From positions 1 through 45,972 of the forward strand of contig JBAYZQ010000002.1 in assembly GCA_041672385.1 (NCBI GenBank): a stretch of DNA of 45,972 bases, written 5' to 3'. A program made the translations under genes and the position numbers. The stretch comes from JBAYZQ01 sp041672385. Lineage in GTDB: Bacteria > Spirochaetota > Spirochaetia > Sphaerochaetales > Sphaerochaetaceae. The notes beneath the pieces are model-generated. The model saw nothing but the letters and a program-made list of their open reading frames with translations. It was not told where the DNA came from and did not search any database. Of this stretch, positions 6,593-14,598 are shown in pieces; within the stretch, counting starts at the first letter, position 1; each line of letters opens with the position of its first letter.

Positions 6593-8566
6593 ATGGAAAG
6601 ATTATTTTTATCTAAAGAAGAAGCTTCTTTTGAATACGACAGTACCTTCATAAAGAACCATAGAAATGACATAGAAATTCAAGATCAGTTCATTGGGCAA
6701 CCAAGGGCTCTTAAAGCCTTAAGACTAGGTATGAGTCTAGTAGGTAAAAATTATAATATTTTTATTAGCGGAGAAGATGGTAGCGGACGGCATAGAGCTG
6801 TTTTTCATATCGCTAAGGAAATTGAAAATCAAAATTCTTCTCCTCAGTTGCATGATTTGATTCTTTCTTACAATTTCTTTTCTCCCTCTAACCCAGATCT
6901 CCTTATTTTGGAACAAGGAAAAGGCAAGATATTACAGGAAATAATGAAAAAAGTTGTGATTCTTTATAAGGATAAAAACTTTATCGCAGCAATTAACCTT
7001 ATTCAAGAAACTCTTTCCTCTTCTACTTTTTCTTCATCACAAGTAACAAGTTTTCTTTTACAAGTTAAAAATGACTTAGTAAAACAAAAAGAAAATCCAA
7101 CAAGAACCAATTATATTGAGAAATTTAAGATAAACCTTATTTGTGACAAATCAAATTTATCACAAAGACCTTTAATTGTTGAAACTCATCCTTCTCCAGA
7201 AAATCTTTTTGGAAAATTAGAGACAGGATCTTCTGCTTTCCCTCATTTAAGCATAAGAGGAGGATCAATCTTTGAAGCTGAAGAAGGTTATCTTGTGATT
7301 GATGCCGATGAAATGTTATCACAAAAAGGTCTTTGGGATGGTCTTAAAAAGTTTCTTGATTTCGGATCTTTTATGATCAATGGAAAAAATGAAAACGTTT
7401 TTATAAAGATTAATAGAGGAGATCTTCCAATAAAAGTAATTTTAATTGGATCAGATTCTGTCTACGATAAACTTTGTGAAATTGACGATTCATTTCTTTC
7501 TCTTTTTACAATTTCAGCCGAATTTGATTTTTCAATGAAGGCTACAGAAAGAAATATCATCCTAATGACTGGTTTCATTGATAGAACTGTAAAACAAAAA
7601 GGACTTCTTCCGATAGATGAAAATGGAATTGCTAAATTGCTTTTTTATAGCTCTTGGTATGCTGAGCAAAGAAATGAATTAACCACAAAATTATCTTTCA
7701 TCACAGACTTACTCATGGAAGCTGATTATTGGGCTAAGAGTCTAAATGAAGAAGTTATTAGTAGTAAAAGTATTTCAAAAGCAATGAACGAGAGAGAATA
7801 TATTAATAGTCTTACCGAAAGCAGAATAAATGAAGAAATTATAAATGGCGAAATGATAATAAGTCTTAAAGGTTATAAAACAGGAGTCATAAATGGTCTA
7901 GCTATAATGGATAGAGGTAGCACTTCCTTTGGAACCCCAACTGTAATTTCAGCCACTGTAGCTCCAGGAACAGAGGGTATTGTAAATATTGAACATGAAG
8001 CAGGTTTATCTGGAGAAATACATGATAAAGGACTTTTAATACTAGAAGGCTATTTAAGGGAACGTTATGCGAAATCTTTCCCTCTTTCAATCTATGCTGG
8101 AATATGTTTTGAACAGTCCTATGCTGAAGTTGATGGGGATAGCGCATCCTCTTCTGAATTATTTGCATTATTATCAGCTATTGGAAGCATTCCAGTTAGG
8201 CAGGATATTGCTATAACTGGATCAGTAAATCAACTTGGTTTTATCCAACCTGTTGGTGGAATAAATGAAAAAATAACCGGATTTTATAAAATATGTAACA
8301 TAATGGGACTTACTGGCCATCAAGGGGTAATAATTCCAAAACAAAATGTTAACAACCTTCTTTTATCCCAAGAAATAATTCAATCCATAAGTGAAGGTAA
8401 ATTTCACATCTATCCAATATCAACAATTGATAAAGGAATGGAAATCTTAAGTCATAGAGAAAGTGGGGAACGCACCGTTAAGGGTACATTCCCACCAAAT
8501 ACTTTCAATAGAGATATTGAGGACAGATTAAAAAAACTATTTACCATGTCCAGAAATAATAATTAA
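6593..8566 (+). CDS. Lon-like ATP-dependent protease (AAA_32 / LonB-type)
   Basis: The 657-residue protein has an N-terminal AAA+-like region and a C-terminal Lon protease domain. The phosphate-loop reads G-E-D-G-S-G-R-H at 60-67, with Arg-His where Lys-Thr/Ser is expected. A Walker-B-like L-V-I-D-A-D-E lies near 234-240. The protease domain carries the Ser-Lys dyad, S517 in D-G-D-S-A-S and K560 in G-G-I-N-E-K. The degenerate P-loop occurs in members of this family but leaves ATPase activity uncertain here. There is no N-terminal LAN substrate domain as in classical LonA. It is monocistronic with a strong leaderless promoter and should act in cytoplasmic protein quality control. Confidence 0.85.
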   Translation: MERLFLSKEEASFEYDSTFIKNHRNDIEIQDQFIGQPRALKALRLGMSLVGKNYNIFISGEDGSGRHRAVFHIAKEIENQNSSPQLHDLILSYNFFSPSNPDLLILEQGKGKILQEIMKKVVILYKDKNFIAAINLIQETLSSSTFSSSQVTSFLLQVKNDLVKQKENPTRTNYIEKFKINLICDKSNLSQRPLIVETHPSPENLFGKLETGSSAFPHLSIRGGSIFEAEEGYLVIDADEMLSQKGLWDGLKKFLDFGSFMINGKNENVFIKINRGDLPIKVILIGSDSVYDKLCEIDDSFLSLFTISAEFDFSMKATERNIILMTGFIDRTVKQKGLLPIDENGIAKLLFYSSWYAEQRNELTTKLSFITDLLMEADYWAKSLNEEVISSKSISKAMNEREYINSLTESRINEEIINGEMIISLKGYKTGVINGLAIMDRGSTSFGTPTVISATVAPGTEGIVNIEHEAGLSGEIHDKGLLILEGYLRERYAKSFPLSIYAGICFEQSYAEVDGDSASSSELFALLSAIGSIPVRQDIAITGSVNQLGFIQPVGGINEKITGFYKICNIMGLTGHQGVIIPKQNVNNLLLSQEIIQSISEGKFHIYPISTIDKGMEILSHRESGERTVKGTFPPNTFNRDIEDRLKKLFTMSRNNN

Positions 8567-8571
8567 AAATA

Positions 8572-9591
8572 TTATCTTTGAACTCTTCCGGATGAATTTC
8601 CCCCAGCCAAAGATTTTACTTCACTGACACTTACCATATTAAAATCATGTTCTATAGTATGTTTCAATGCAGAAGCAGCTACTGCAAAATTTATTGTGTC
8701 TTGATTTGAATAATTATTAAGTAAAGAATAAATTATTCCACCACCAAAACTATCTCCACCTCCAACTCTATCAACAATTTGAATTGTATATTTTGGAGAG
8801 AAATAAGCTTTCCCATCAACATATAGCATTCCAGCCCATTCGTTTACACTAGCCGAAAGACTACCTCTTAAGGTAATAGCAACCTTACTACAACCAAATT
8901 TTTCATTTATTTGCTTTGCTACGCTAATATAACCTTCATTGTCGATTTTACCACTTTCAATATCGGTATTATCAGCCTTAATTCCAAAGACATCATAAGC
9001 ATCTTCTTCATTTGAGATGCAGACATCGACATAACTAATAAGCTTGCTCATTACTTTTCTAGCTTCTTCTCTAGTCCATAGTTTTTTTCTGAAATTAAGA
9101 TCACAACTTATTGTAATACCTTTTTGCTTTGCAATTTTACAGGCTTGAAGACATATTTCAGGATTATTTCCACCAAGAGCAGGGGTAATTCCTGTAAAAT
9201 GAAACCAATCAACACCTTCAAAAATGCTATCCCAATCAAAATCTGAAACTTCAGCTTCAGCAATTGAAGATCCAGCTCTATCATATATTACTTTACTTGG
9301 ACGTTGACTTGCACCTTTCTCAATAAAGTATTTTCCAAGTCTATTTCCACCTCGGACAATATTTGAAGTATCAACACCAAACATTCTTACTGCATTTTCT
9401 GCACTATCTCCAAGTTCATTATTAGGAAGCTTTGTAACAAAACCAACATTAACACCATAATTTGCTAGAGATACTGCTACATTGGCTTCTCCACCAGCAT
9501 AACTAATCTCAAGCTCAGTAGCCTGCTTAAATCGAAGATATCCCTTAGGATTTAATCTCATCATTATTTCACCAAAAGTTATAACCTTCAT
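8572..9591 (-). CDS. kdgK: 2-keto-3-deoxygluconate kinase (PfkB family)
   Basis: This 339-residue ribokinase-fold sugar kinase shows Y-A-G-G-E-A-N-V-A-V near 31-40, the PfkB signature, and G-G-G-D-S-F-G-G-G with catalytic-base D280. Specificity for 2-keto-3-deoxygluconate is inferred from its pairing with a KDPG aldolase and an IclR regulator; fructokinase or related activity cannot be excluded from sequence alone. The frame extends upstream to 9621, but the ATG at 9591 gives the normal N-terminus (M-K-V-I-T-F-G-E-I-M). It begins one base after the aldolase stop, indicating translational coupling. Confidence 0.85.
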   Translation of the reverse strand: MKVITFGEIMMRLNPKGYLRFKQATELEISYAGGEANVAVSLANYGVNVGFVTKLPNNELGDSAENAVRMFGVDTSNIVRGGNRLGKYFIEKGASQRPSKVIYDRAGSSIAEAEVSDFDWDSIFEGVDWFHFTGITPALGGNNPEICLQACKIAKQKGITISCDLNFRKKLWTREEARKVMSKLISYVDVCISNEEDAYDVFGIKADNTDIESGKIDNEGYISVAKQINEKFGCSKVAITLRGSLSASVNEWAGMLYVDGKAYFSPKYTIQIVDRVGGGDSFGGGIIYSLLNNYSNQDTINFAVAASALKHTIEHDFNMVSVSEVKSLAGGNSSGRVQR

Positions 9592-9592
9592 A

Positions 9593-10237
9593 TTATTTAC
9601 GCTCCCTGTTCCATTCTTCAACAGCTAATTTTGCTCTTTCTCTAATTCCATCATAGTCATGAGCATTAATATCTGAAGTTTTTGCAATCCAACTTCCACC
9701 TATTGCAAAAATCAAATCACTTTGAGCATACTCAGCCAAAGAAGATTGCTTAACTCCTCCAAGTGGAAAATACTTTAGGCCAAGGTAATTATAAGGACCT
9801 GCCATACTCTTTAAGTATTTTAAACCACCAACTGCTTCAGCTGGAAAATACTTAAAATATTTTACACCATTCTCTATTCCTGCTTCAATTTCACTTGCAG
9901 TACAAATACCAGGTGCAAAAGGCAATCCTATTCTCTTGGCTTCTTTCATTACTTTCAAATTCATCCCTGGAGCAACAGCAGCGTCAGCACCAGCTTCTTG
10001 AACAAGTTTTAACTGATCAGGTCGAATAACGGTTCCTGCCATTATCATCATACTACTAACTTCTTTATGAATTCTTTTAATAGATTCTAAAGCCGCATCA
10101 GTTCTTAATGCTAATTCAATTGCCGTTATGCCACCTTCTACCAATGCTTTTGCAGTAGGTACTGCAGTTTCTACATCATCTATGACCAAAACCGCCACAA
10201 CTCCACGTTTTTCTAATTCTTGAAATACTTCATTCAT
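9593..10237 (-). CDS. eda: KDPG / KHG aldolase
   Basis: The 214-residue class I aldolase splits 2-keto-3-deoxy-6-phosphogluconate into pyruvate and glyceraldehyde 3-phosphate. The Schiff-base lysine is K129 in F-K-Y-F-P-A-E, and E41/R45 lie in I-E-L-A-L-R-T. Together with the kinase downstream it forms the end of an Entner-Doudoroff-like or hexuronate pathway. AGGGA precedes the ATG. Transcription should start from TTGACT/TAAAAT (10275-10303), which is overlapped by one of the TGTTTCA boxes, so control by the divergent IclR protein is likely. The sugar dehydratase and transporter genes are not in the window. Confidence 0.92.
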   Translation of the reverse strand: MNEVFQELEKRGVVAVLVIDDVETAVPTAKALVEGGITAIELALRTDAALESIKRIHKEVSSMMIMAGTVIRPDQLKLVQEAGADAAVAPGMNLKVMKEAKRIGLPFAPGICTASEIEAGIENGVKYFKYFPAEAVGGLKYLKSMAGPYNYLGLKYFPLGGVKQSSLAEYAQSDLIFAIGGSWIAKTSDINAHDYDGIRERAKLAVEEWNRERK

Positions 10238-10248
10238 AATAATTTCCC

Positions 10249-10280
10249 TGTTTCATTTTTATTTATATGTTTCAATTTTA
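10249..10280. promoter_or_regulatory. Pair of direct TGTTTCA(A/T)TTTTA boxes, probable IclR operators at eda
   Basis: Two near-identical 13-base boxes at 10249-10261 and 10268-10280, 19 bases apart. The second coincides with the eda -10 hexamer (10275-10280) and the first lies in its leader, a repressing position. The core TGTTTCA/TGAAACA resembles half-sites known for KdgR-type IclR regulators. Confidence 0.5.
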
Positions 10281-10303
10281 TTACACTTTTTTTTACAAGT
10301 CAA
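10275..10303 (-). promoter_or_regulatory. Promoter of eda-kdgK
   Basis: On the minus strand TTGACT (10298-10303), a 17-base spacer and TAAAAT (10275-10280). The predicted leader is about 30 bases with an AGGGA SD. Confidence 0.65.
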
Positions 10304-10319
10304 TAAAATTAACCATTAC

Positions 10320-10352
10320 TGTCTCATTTTTTTTTGTTCTGTTTCATTTTTA
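10320..10352. promoter_or_regulatory. Second pair of TGTYTCATTTTT boxes near the IclR promoter
   Basis: Boxes at 10320-10332 (TGTCTCA core) and 10340-10352 (TGTTTCA core), 20 bases apart, just upstream of the -35 of the IclR gene. They mirror the pair at 10249-10280 and suggest autoregulation or loop formation. Confidence 0.45.
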
Positions 10353-10356
10353 ACAC

Positions 10357-10385
10357 TTTACATTTCCAAATCAAAACTTTAAATT
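10357..10385 (+). promoter_or_regulatory. Promoter of the IclR-family gene
   Basis: TTTACA (10357-10362), a 17-base spacer and TAAATT (10380-10385). The short leader contains AGGAAG before the ATG at 10403. Confidence 0.6.
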
Positions 10386-10402
10386 ATGAGTAGGAAGTAA
10401 AA

Positions 10403-11182
10403 ATGGAAGAGAAAAGTCAGAAAAATGTCCTTGCTGCTGAAAGAACCATGTCAATTTTTGAGGCTTTGGTTAAATTTGAAGATATTGGAGTTTCTGAAAT
10501 TGCAAGAATAACTTCAATTCATAAAAGTACAGTTTTTAGATTCGTTCAAACCCTTTCAGACTTGGGCTATTTAATAAGAAATGAAGAAAAAGACACCTAC
10601 AGCCTTTCAACAAAAATGAATGCTTTTCACCGATATAGCGACAGACAGGAACTTCTTAAACATTATGGTGTTATAGCTATGAAAGAAATTTCTAACCTTA
10701 CGGGAGAAACAATTCATCTTGCAAAGCTAGAAGACATGCAATTAATCTATCTACATAAGATTGAATCCACTCACACATTAAGAGTGTGTACCATGATATC
10801 TGCAATAGGAAAATATGCACCTTTGTATTGTACTGGACTTGGAAAAGCAATGTTAGCTTGGCTTCCGAAAGAAGAGCAAATAAATTATATTGAAACAATT
10901 TCCTTTAAGCGTTTTACCCCTAATACTATTATTGACGGAGATCAATTACTTAAGGAGTTAGAAACTATCAAAACAAAAGGAGTATCTTTGGATCGAGAAG
11001 AAAACGAAAAAGGTATTTTCTGTATTGCAGCACCGATTTTTTCAAAAAGCCATCATGTTTTAGCGGCTATCAGTCTTTCTGGACCTACAGTTCGACTTGA
11101 TGATAAAACTATTTCAAATTATTCTACTCTAATAAAAGAAAAAGCCCAGGAAATCACCGATCTCCTGAACCATTCAAATTAA
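10403..11182 (+). CDS. IclR-family transcriptional regulator (KdgR-like)
   Basis: The 259-residue protein has an N-terminal winged helix-turn-helix (about residues 9-70, with G-V-S-E-I-A-R-I-T and H-K-S-T-V-F-R-F-V-Q-T-L) and a C-terminal IclR effector domain (Y-C-T-G-L-G-K-A-M-L-A near residue 150, then D-R-E-E-N-E-K-G-I-F-C-I-A-A-P-I-F). It is divergent from the KDPG aldolase/KDG kinase operon, and four copies of a TGTTTCA box lie between them. It most likely represses that operon until a sugar acid such as KDG is present. The ligand is inferred from context, not read from sequence. Confidence 0.88.
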   Translation: MEEKSQKNVLAAERTMSIFEALVKFEDIGVSEIARITSIHKSTVFRFVQTLSDLGYLIRNEEKDTYSLSTKMNAFHRYSDRQELLKHYGVIAMKEISNLTGETIHLAKLEDMQLIYLHKIESTHTLRVCTMISAIGKYAPLYCTGLGKAMLAWLPKEEQINYIETISFKRFTPNTIIDGDQLLKELETIKTKGVSLDREENEKGIFCIAAPIFSKSHHVLAAISLSGPTVRLDDKTISNYSTLIKEKAQEITDLLNHSN

Positions 11183-11191
11183 AACTAATTC

Positions 11192-12058
11192 TTAATAGTT
11201 AATTGAAATATTCCCACTTGTAGTTGAAGCACTAACCAAATAAGGCGCTTCTGTGTTTATTTTGTTAATCTCTATATTTTGTATCTTTCCATTAATATAT
11301 AGATTACCGCTTGTACTTTGAGTAATTAAACCAACAGGAACAGAAAAATAGCAAGTAATATTTCCACTGGTAGTTGATAAATTGCAACTCTTAAAACTTC
11401 CTATATCAAGGATATCTAAATTCCCACTAATAGATTTTGCATTCAACTCTAAAACATTCTCTTGTAGAGATTTTACCTTTGCTAAATCAATATCACCACT
11501 TGTACTTCTTAAATTTAAAATATTACAAGAAGCTGTTGATCCATCAATATTACTACTAATTGTAGATAACTCAATCTCATTTGCACTTAGGTCATTAAAG
11601 AACACATTGCCGGATATACTACTAAAACTTAAATAATCTTTAGCTTTTAATTCATCCAAGATAATATCTCCGGAAACCGAATTCACTTTAAGTCTATCAA
11701 AAATAAACGATGATGGAATTGTAATTGAAAGAGAACCAGAATCAAAACCAAACCAATTAAAGTTAGGACTTTTCACTGAAATTTCAAGGCTTCCATCATT
11801 TTCATCGACAACAAGTTTTTCTCTTTTAGATCCACTTAAAGAATATTCAACTTCGCTTATTCCGTCTTTAATATAAAAGTTAACATCTCCTTCCACTATG
11901 TAAAGTTTAACATCTAAGTTATCACTATAGTATATGGTCCCCTTTTCTTCGCCTTTGAAAACTTCAAAAGGATTTTTAGAAGCTTGAGAGAAATACCAAG
12001 CCAAAAGAACAACAACAAGTAATAAGGTTATGAATATTTTATTATTTCTTATCTTCAT
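11192..12058 (-). CDS. Membrane-anchored DUF4097 / LiaG-like beta-repeat protein
   Basis: The 288-residue protein has a single N-terminal hydrophobic helix (about residues 9-24) and then a long stretch of beta repeats with recurring S-x-S-G-x-I/L patterns (V-N-S-V-S-G-D-I, S-S-I-S-G-N-V, S-T-T-S-G-N-I and so on). This is the right-handed beta-solenoid-like pattern of DUF4097 proteins. These often sit beside PspC or LiaF-type envelope-stress genes, as here. Its start overlaps the pspC stop by four bases (ATGA), making it the fourth gene of the psp operon. The likely role is an extracytoplasmic part of envelope-stress sensing or response; this is inference from context. Confidence 0.75.
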   Translation of the reverse strand: MKIRNNKIFITLLLVVVLLAWYFSQASKNPFEVFKGEEKGTIYYSDNLDVKLYIVEGDVNFYIKDGISEVEYSLSGSKREKLVVDENDGSLEISVKSPNFNWFGFDSGSLSITIPSSFIFDRLKVNSVSGDIILDELKAKDYLSFSSISGNVFFNDLSANEIELSTISSNIDGSTASCNILNLRSTSGDIDLAKVKSLQENVLELNAKSISGNLDILDIGSFKSCNLSTTSGNITCYFSVPVGLITQSTSGNLYINGKIQNIEINKINTEAPYLVSASTTSGNISINY

Positions 12059-12489
12059 TTTGCGCTATTAAACCTCGATTCCCAATCATTTTCTTTATCA
12101 AAAAGATCTTCTTCCATATTGTTAACGCGATTTTTTAGTTTATCGAATCTTTGTTTTAAATCTTCATCTGACATTCCAGTTGAATAAGAACCTTCTCTTT
12201 TTTCATTTTCATCATAGTAAAAATGTCCAGGTTTATAGTTGTCTTTATTAAAGAATTCTTTTATTCGCTCTTCAAAAGGTTTATCTTCTTCGGTTTGTCC
12301 AGAATTAACGGGTAAAATCAAAGCCAATATCAAATAAACGGCTACTATTGGAAATCCTTTTGCAAAAAACAAAAGTACTAAAAATACAAGCCTTACTGTC
12401 CCAACTGGAAAATCTTTCCATTCAGCAATTCCCTTGCAAACGCCTAAAAACATCCCATTTTTTGATCTATACAATTTTTTAGTTGCCAT
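12055..12489 (-). CDS. pspC: PspC-domain membrane protein
   Basis: The 144-residue protein opens with the PspC signature L-Y-R-S-K-N-G-M-F-L-G-V-C-K-G-I-A-E and has a hydrophobic region at about 30-62 that can span the membrane. A charged C-terminal part contains a probable short coiled coil (L-K-Q-R-F-D-K-L-K-N-R-V-N-N-M). PspC proteins sense inner-membrane stress and bind PspA or PspB. The start overlaps the end of the PspB-like gene by 11 bases. The C-terminal coiled coil resembles the zipper of the PspB-like protein, consistent with pairing. Confidence 0.88.
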   Translation of the reverse strand: MATKKLYRSKNGMFLGVCKGIAEWKDFPVGTVRLVFLVLLFFAKGFPIVAVYLILALILPVNSGQTEEDKPFEERIKEFFNKDNYKPGHFYYDENEKREGSYSTGMSDEDLKQRFDKLKNRVNNMEEDLFDKENDWESRFNSAK

Positions 12490-12715
12490 TTTGCTTCCTA
12501 TCCTTCATGATAATATCCATATTATCAATTCTTTTTTCGAGTTTATCCAATTCCCTAATCAATTCCTGTCGACTTACATCTGCTTCATCTTGTTTGGTAT
12601 TTTTTTCTTTGTCTCCATATTTTATTTTAGCTTTTTTTAGAGAATAAGATTGCCCCATTGCACTAATCACAATTATGAAAACAAAAATTATACTTAAAAT
12701 TCCTACGGCCTCCAT
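12479..12715 (-). CDS. PspB-like single-helix membrane protein
   Basis: The 78-residue protein has one N-terminal membrane helix (about residues 5-22), a basic stretch, and a C-terminal heptad-like segment (L-I-R-E-L-D-K-L-E-K-R-I-D-N-M). Size, topology and position between pspA and pspC match proteobacterial PspB (about 75 residues), although sequence identity looks low. It would relay stress with PspC to PspA. AGGAG precedes its ATG, four bases after the pspA stop. Confidence 0.7.
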   Translation of the reverse strand: MEAVGILSIIFVFIIVISAMGQSYSLKKAKIKYGDKEKNTKQDEADVSRQELIRELDKLEKRIDNMDIIMKDRKQNGN

Positions 12716-12719
12716 AAAG

Positions 12720-13373
12720 CTATTTACTCCTATTTTTCTTTAGTTCTTCAAACTCTTTTTCAATTTCTTGTTGTTCTTCAAGATTTTGGAATTTGGTCTC
12801 AGTTGAATTTTTGAAATTGTTTAGCTCGTTTTCACTTGCCATCCTATCAATTTTCTCTTCCATTTGAGAAAAACGATTATAGGTTTCTTCTTCTTTTTTA
12901 CAATCATAAAAATTAGTTGCCTTTCGTTCTTCTTGAAGCCTTCTACTCTTTTCTTGAACAGTTTTCAACTTAATCCGAACTTCATTAAGTTTTGATTCAA
13001 GTTTGGAAATATCACTTTTTGCACTTTCAACATTTTTTCGGGAAGTTTCCAAAAGTCCTTTAAATTTTTCACTTTCTGCTACTACTTTCCGTTTTTCAAT
13101 TAATGCTTCTCTTGCAAGGTCGTCAAGATTTCGACTTATGGCCAACTCTGCTCTTTTCTGCCAACGCTGAGCCATTTTATCCGCTTCTGCTCTACCTCTT
13201 CGAAGTTTTGCTTCTTCTGCCATTTTACCAGCACAAGAACTTTTTAATTCAATTAAAGTATCCTCCATTTCCTGAAGCATCATTTTAATCATCTTTTCAG
13301 GATCTTCAGCTTTATCAAGAAGGGTATTAATATTTGAATTTAGAATATCTTTAAATCTAGAAAAAACTCCCAT
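12720..13373 (-). CDS. pspA: Phage shock protein A
   Basis: From the ATG at 13373 the protein has 217 residues, close to E. coli PspA (222). It starts with the amphipathic helix M-G-V-F-S-R-F-K-D-I-L-N-S-N-I-N, then D-K-A-E-D-P-E-K-M-I and long coiled coils. A further 24 codons upstream are open, but the family start and a strong AAGGAG SD support 13373. PspA is an ESCRT-III-like membrane-repair protein and a negative regulator of PspF. It heads the operon pspA-pspB-pspC-DUF4097, and the sigma-54 promoter at 13407-13424 lies about 35 bases upstream of the ATG. Confidence 0.93.
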   Translation of the reverse strand: MGVFSRFKDILNSNINTLLDKAEDPEKMIKMMLQEMEDTLIELKSSCAGKMAEEAKLRRGRAEADKMAQRWQKRAELAISRNLDDLAREALIEKRKVVAESEKFKGLLETSRKNVESAKSDISKLESKLNEVRIKLKTVQEKSRRLQEERKATNFYDCKKEEETYNRFSQMEEKIDRMASENELNNFKNSTETKFQNLEEQQEIEKEFEELKKNRSK

Positions 13374-13406
13374 TTCTTTCTCCTTATATTTTATATAACA
13401 GAATAG

Positions 13407-13424
13407 TTGCAATTCTTGTGCCAA
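13407..13424 (-). promoter_or_regulatory. Sigma-54 (-24/-12) promoter of pspA operon
   Basis: On the minus strand it reads TGGCACA, four bases, TTGCAA: GG and GC are at the exact sigma-54 spacing and nearly all consensus bases match. The predicted transcript start is near 13398, giving a leader of about 25 bases with AAGGAG. Confidence 0.85.
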
Positions 13425-13537
13425 GTATAAAAACCCCAAGAACAACTACAGATTATAATATTTTTACCGTTTTTTTAAGTACTTGATACCCTTATTAATT
13501 CAATTTATTTATTCATAGTTAATTTATATTTTTTTGA

Positions 13538-13567
13538 TTGGTCTTTTCTCCCTTAATATGGTATGAT
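13538..13567 (+). promoter_or_regulatory. Leaderless promoter of pspF
   Basis: TTGGTC (13538-13543), an 18-base spacer and TATGAT (13562-13567), then six bases to the ATG at 13574. An apparent upstream TTG start at 13538 is part of this -35. Confidence 0.6.
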
Positions 13568-13573
13568 TCACCT

Positions 13574-14587
13574 ATGAATTCAAATAATTATATTGGTCAA
13601 TCTGAGGCTTTTTTGGATTTTCAGAATAAACTTTCTAAAGCAGCTTTAGTAAACAGAAGCATTCTAGTTATTGGAGAAAGAGGAAGCGGAAAAGAAATTG
13701 CCGCCAGTCGTCTTCATTATTTGTCACCTAGGTGGGAAAAACCTCTTATAACCGTCAACTGTGCAGCTTTGACTCCATCTTTGATTGAATCAGAATTATT
13801 TGGTTATGAAAAAGGGGCTTTCACTGGGGCTCAAAAATTAAGAAAAGGACGATTTGAAGAAGCTGATGGAGGAACTATTTTTCTTGACGAAATAGGGCTA
13901 ATTCCTTTATCAGTTCAAACTAAAATATTAAGAGTCGTTGAATATGGGACTTTTGAAAGAATTGGTAGTTCAACTACCCAAGAAGTAGATGTAAGAATTG
14001 TTGGAGCAACGAACTCCAACCTACCAAAACTATGTAAAGAAGGAAAATTCAAAAAAGATCTTCTTGATCGACTTTCATTTGAGGTAATTTTTGTTCCACC
14101 CTTAAGAAACCGAGGAGAAGACATCATGCTTTTAGCTAATTTCTTTGCCTCAAAAATGGCGATGGAATGCAACATGAAAGAAGAGATTGAATTTTCACCA
14201 GAAATTATTGAAACTTTGCATTCCTATAGATGGCCAGGAAATGTTAGGGAACTCAAAAATGTAATTGAAAGGGCAGTTTATAACTGCAAAAATGGATACA
14301 TTGACAGTATTAATCTTGATCCATTTTTAAGCCCTTACAAAGAAGAAACCAAGACCTTAGAAGAAAATGTGAAAATTGAAATAAATCCTATTTCAGGAAA
14401 GATTGAAAAGAATTATAGGGAAAATGATTTAACTGGTTTAGAAGAAATCAAACAATCATTAGATTCAATGTATCTTAACTCAGCTCTAAAACAATCAAAA
14501 AACAACCAAAAAAAGGCCGCCGAATTGATGAACATTACTTATGATCAATTCAGGGGCCTATATAGAAAGTATAAGAAAACTAATTAG
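13574..14587 (+). CDS. pspF: PspF-type sigma-54 enhancer-binding activator
   Basis: The 337-residue protein has no N-terminal receiver or PAS domain and starts directly with the AAA+ domain, as in E. coli PspF (about 325). Walker A G-E-R-G-S-G-K is at 34-40, the sigma-54 contact loop G-A-F-T-G-A at 81-86, Walker B F-L-D-E at 103-106, and a Fis-type helix-turn-helix at about 310-337. The segment H-Y-L-S-P-R-W-E keeps W54, matching PspF W56 that is needed for inhibition by PspA. It therefore should activate the sigma-54 promoters at 13407-13424 and 15302-15319 when released by PspA. The start is set by a leaderless promoter. Confidence 0.92.
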   Translation: MNSNNYIGQSEAFLDFQNKLSKAALVNRSILVIGERGSGKEIAASRLHYLSPRWEKPLITVNCAALTPSLIESELFGYEKGAFTGAQKLRKGRFEEADGGTIFLDEIGLIPLSVQTKILRVVEYGTFERIGSSTTQEVDVRIVGATNSNLPKLCKEGKFKKDLLDRLSFEVIFVPPLRNRGEDIMLLANFFASKMAMECNMKEEIEFSPEIIETLHSYRWPGNVRELKNVIERAVYNCKNGYIDSINLDPFLSPYKEETKTLEENVKIEINPISGKIEKNYRENDLTGLEEIKQSLDSMYLNSALKQSKNNQKKAAELMNITYDQFRGLYRKYKKTN

Positions 14588-14598
14588 TTTTCTTTTTT
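14573..14598. terminator. Palindromic terminator shared by pspF and the second pspA
   Basis: Stem AAGAAAAC (14573-14580), loop TAATTA, stem GTTTTCTT (14587-14594), then a T tract to 14598 on the plus strand. The palindrome contains the stop codons of both convergent genes, so both proteins end in K-K-T-N. Confidence 0.6.
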
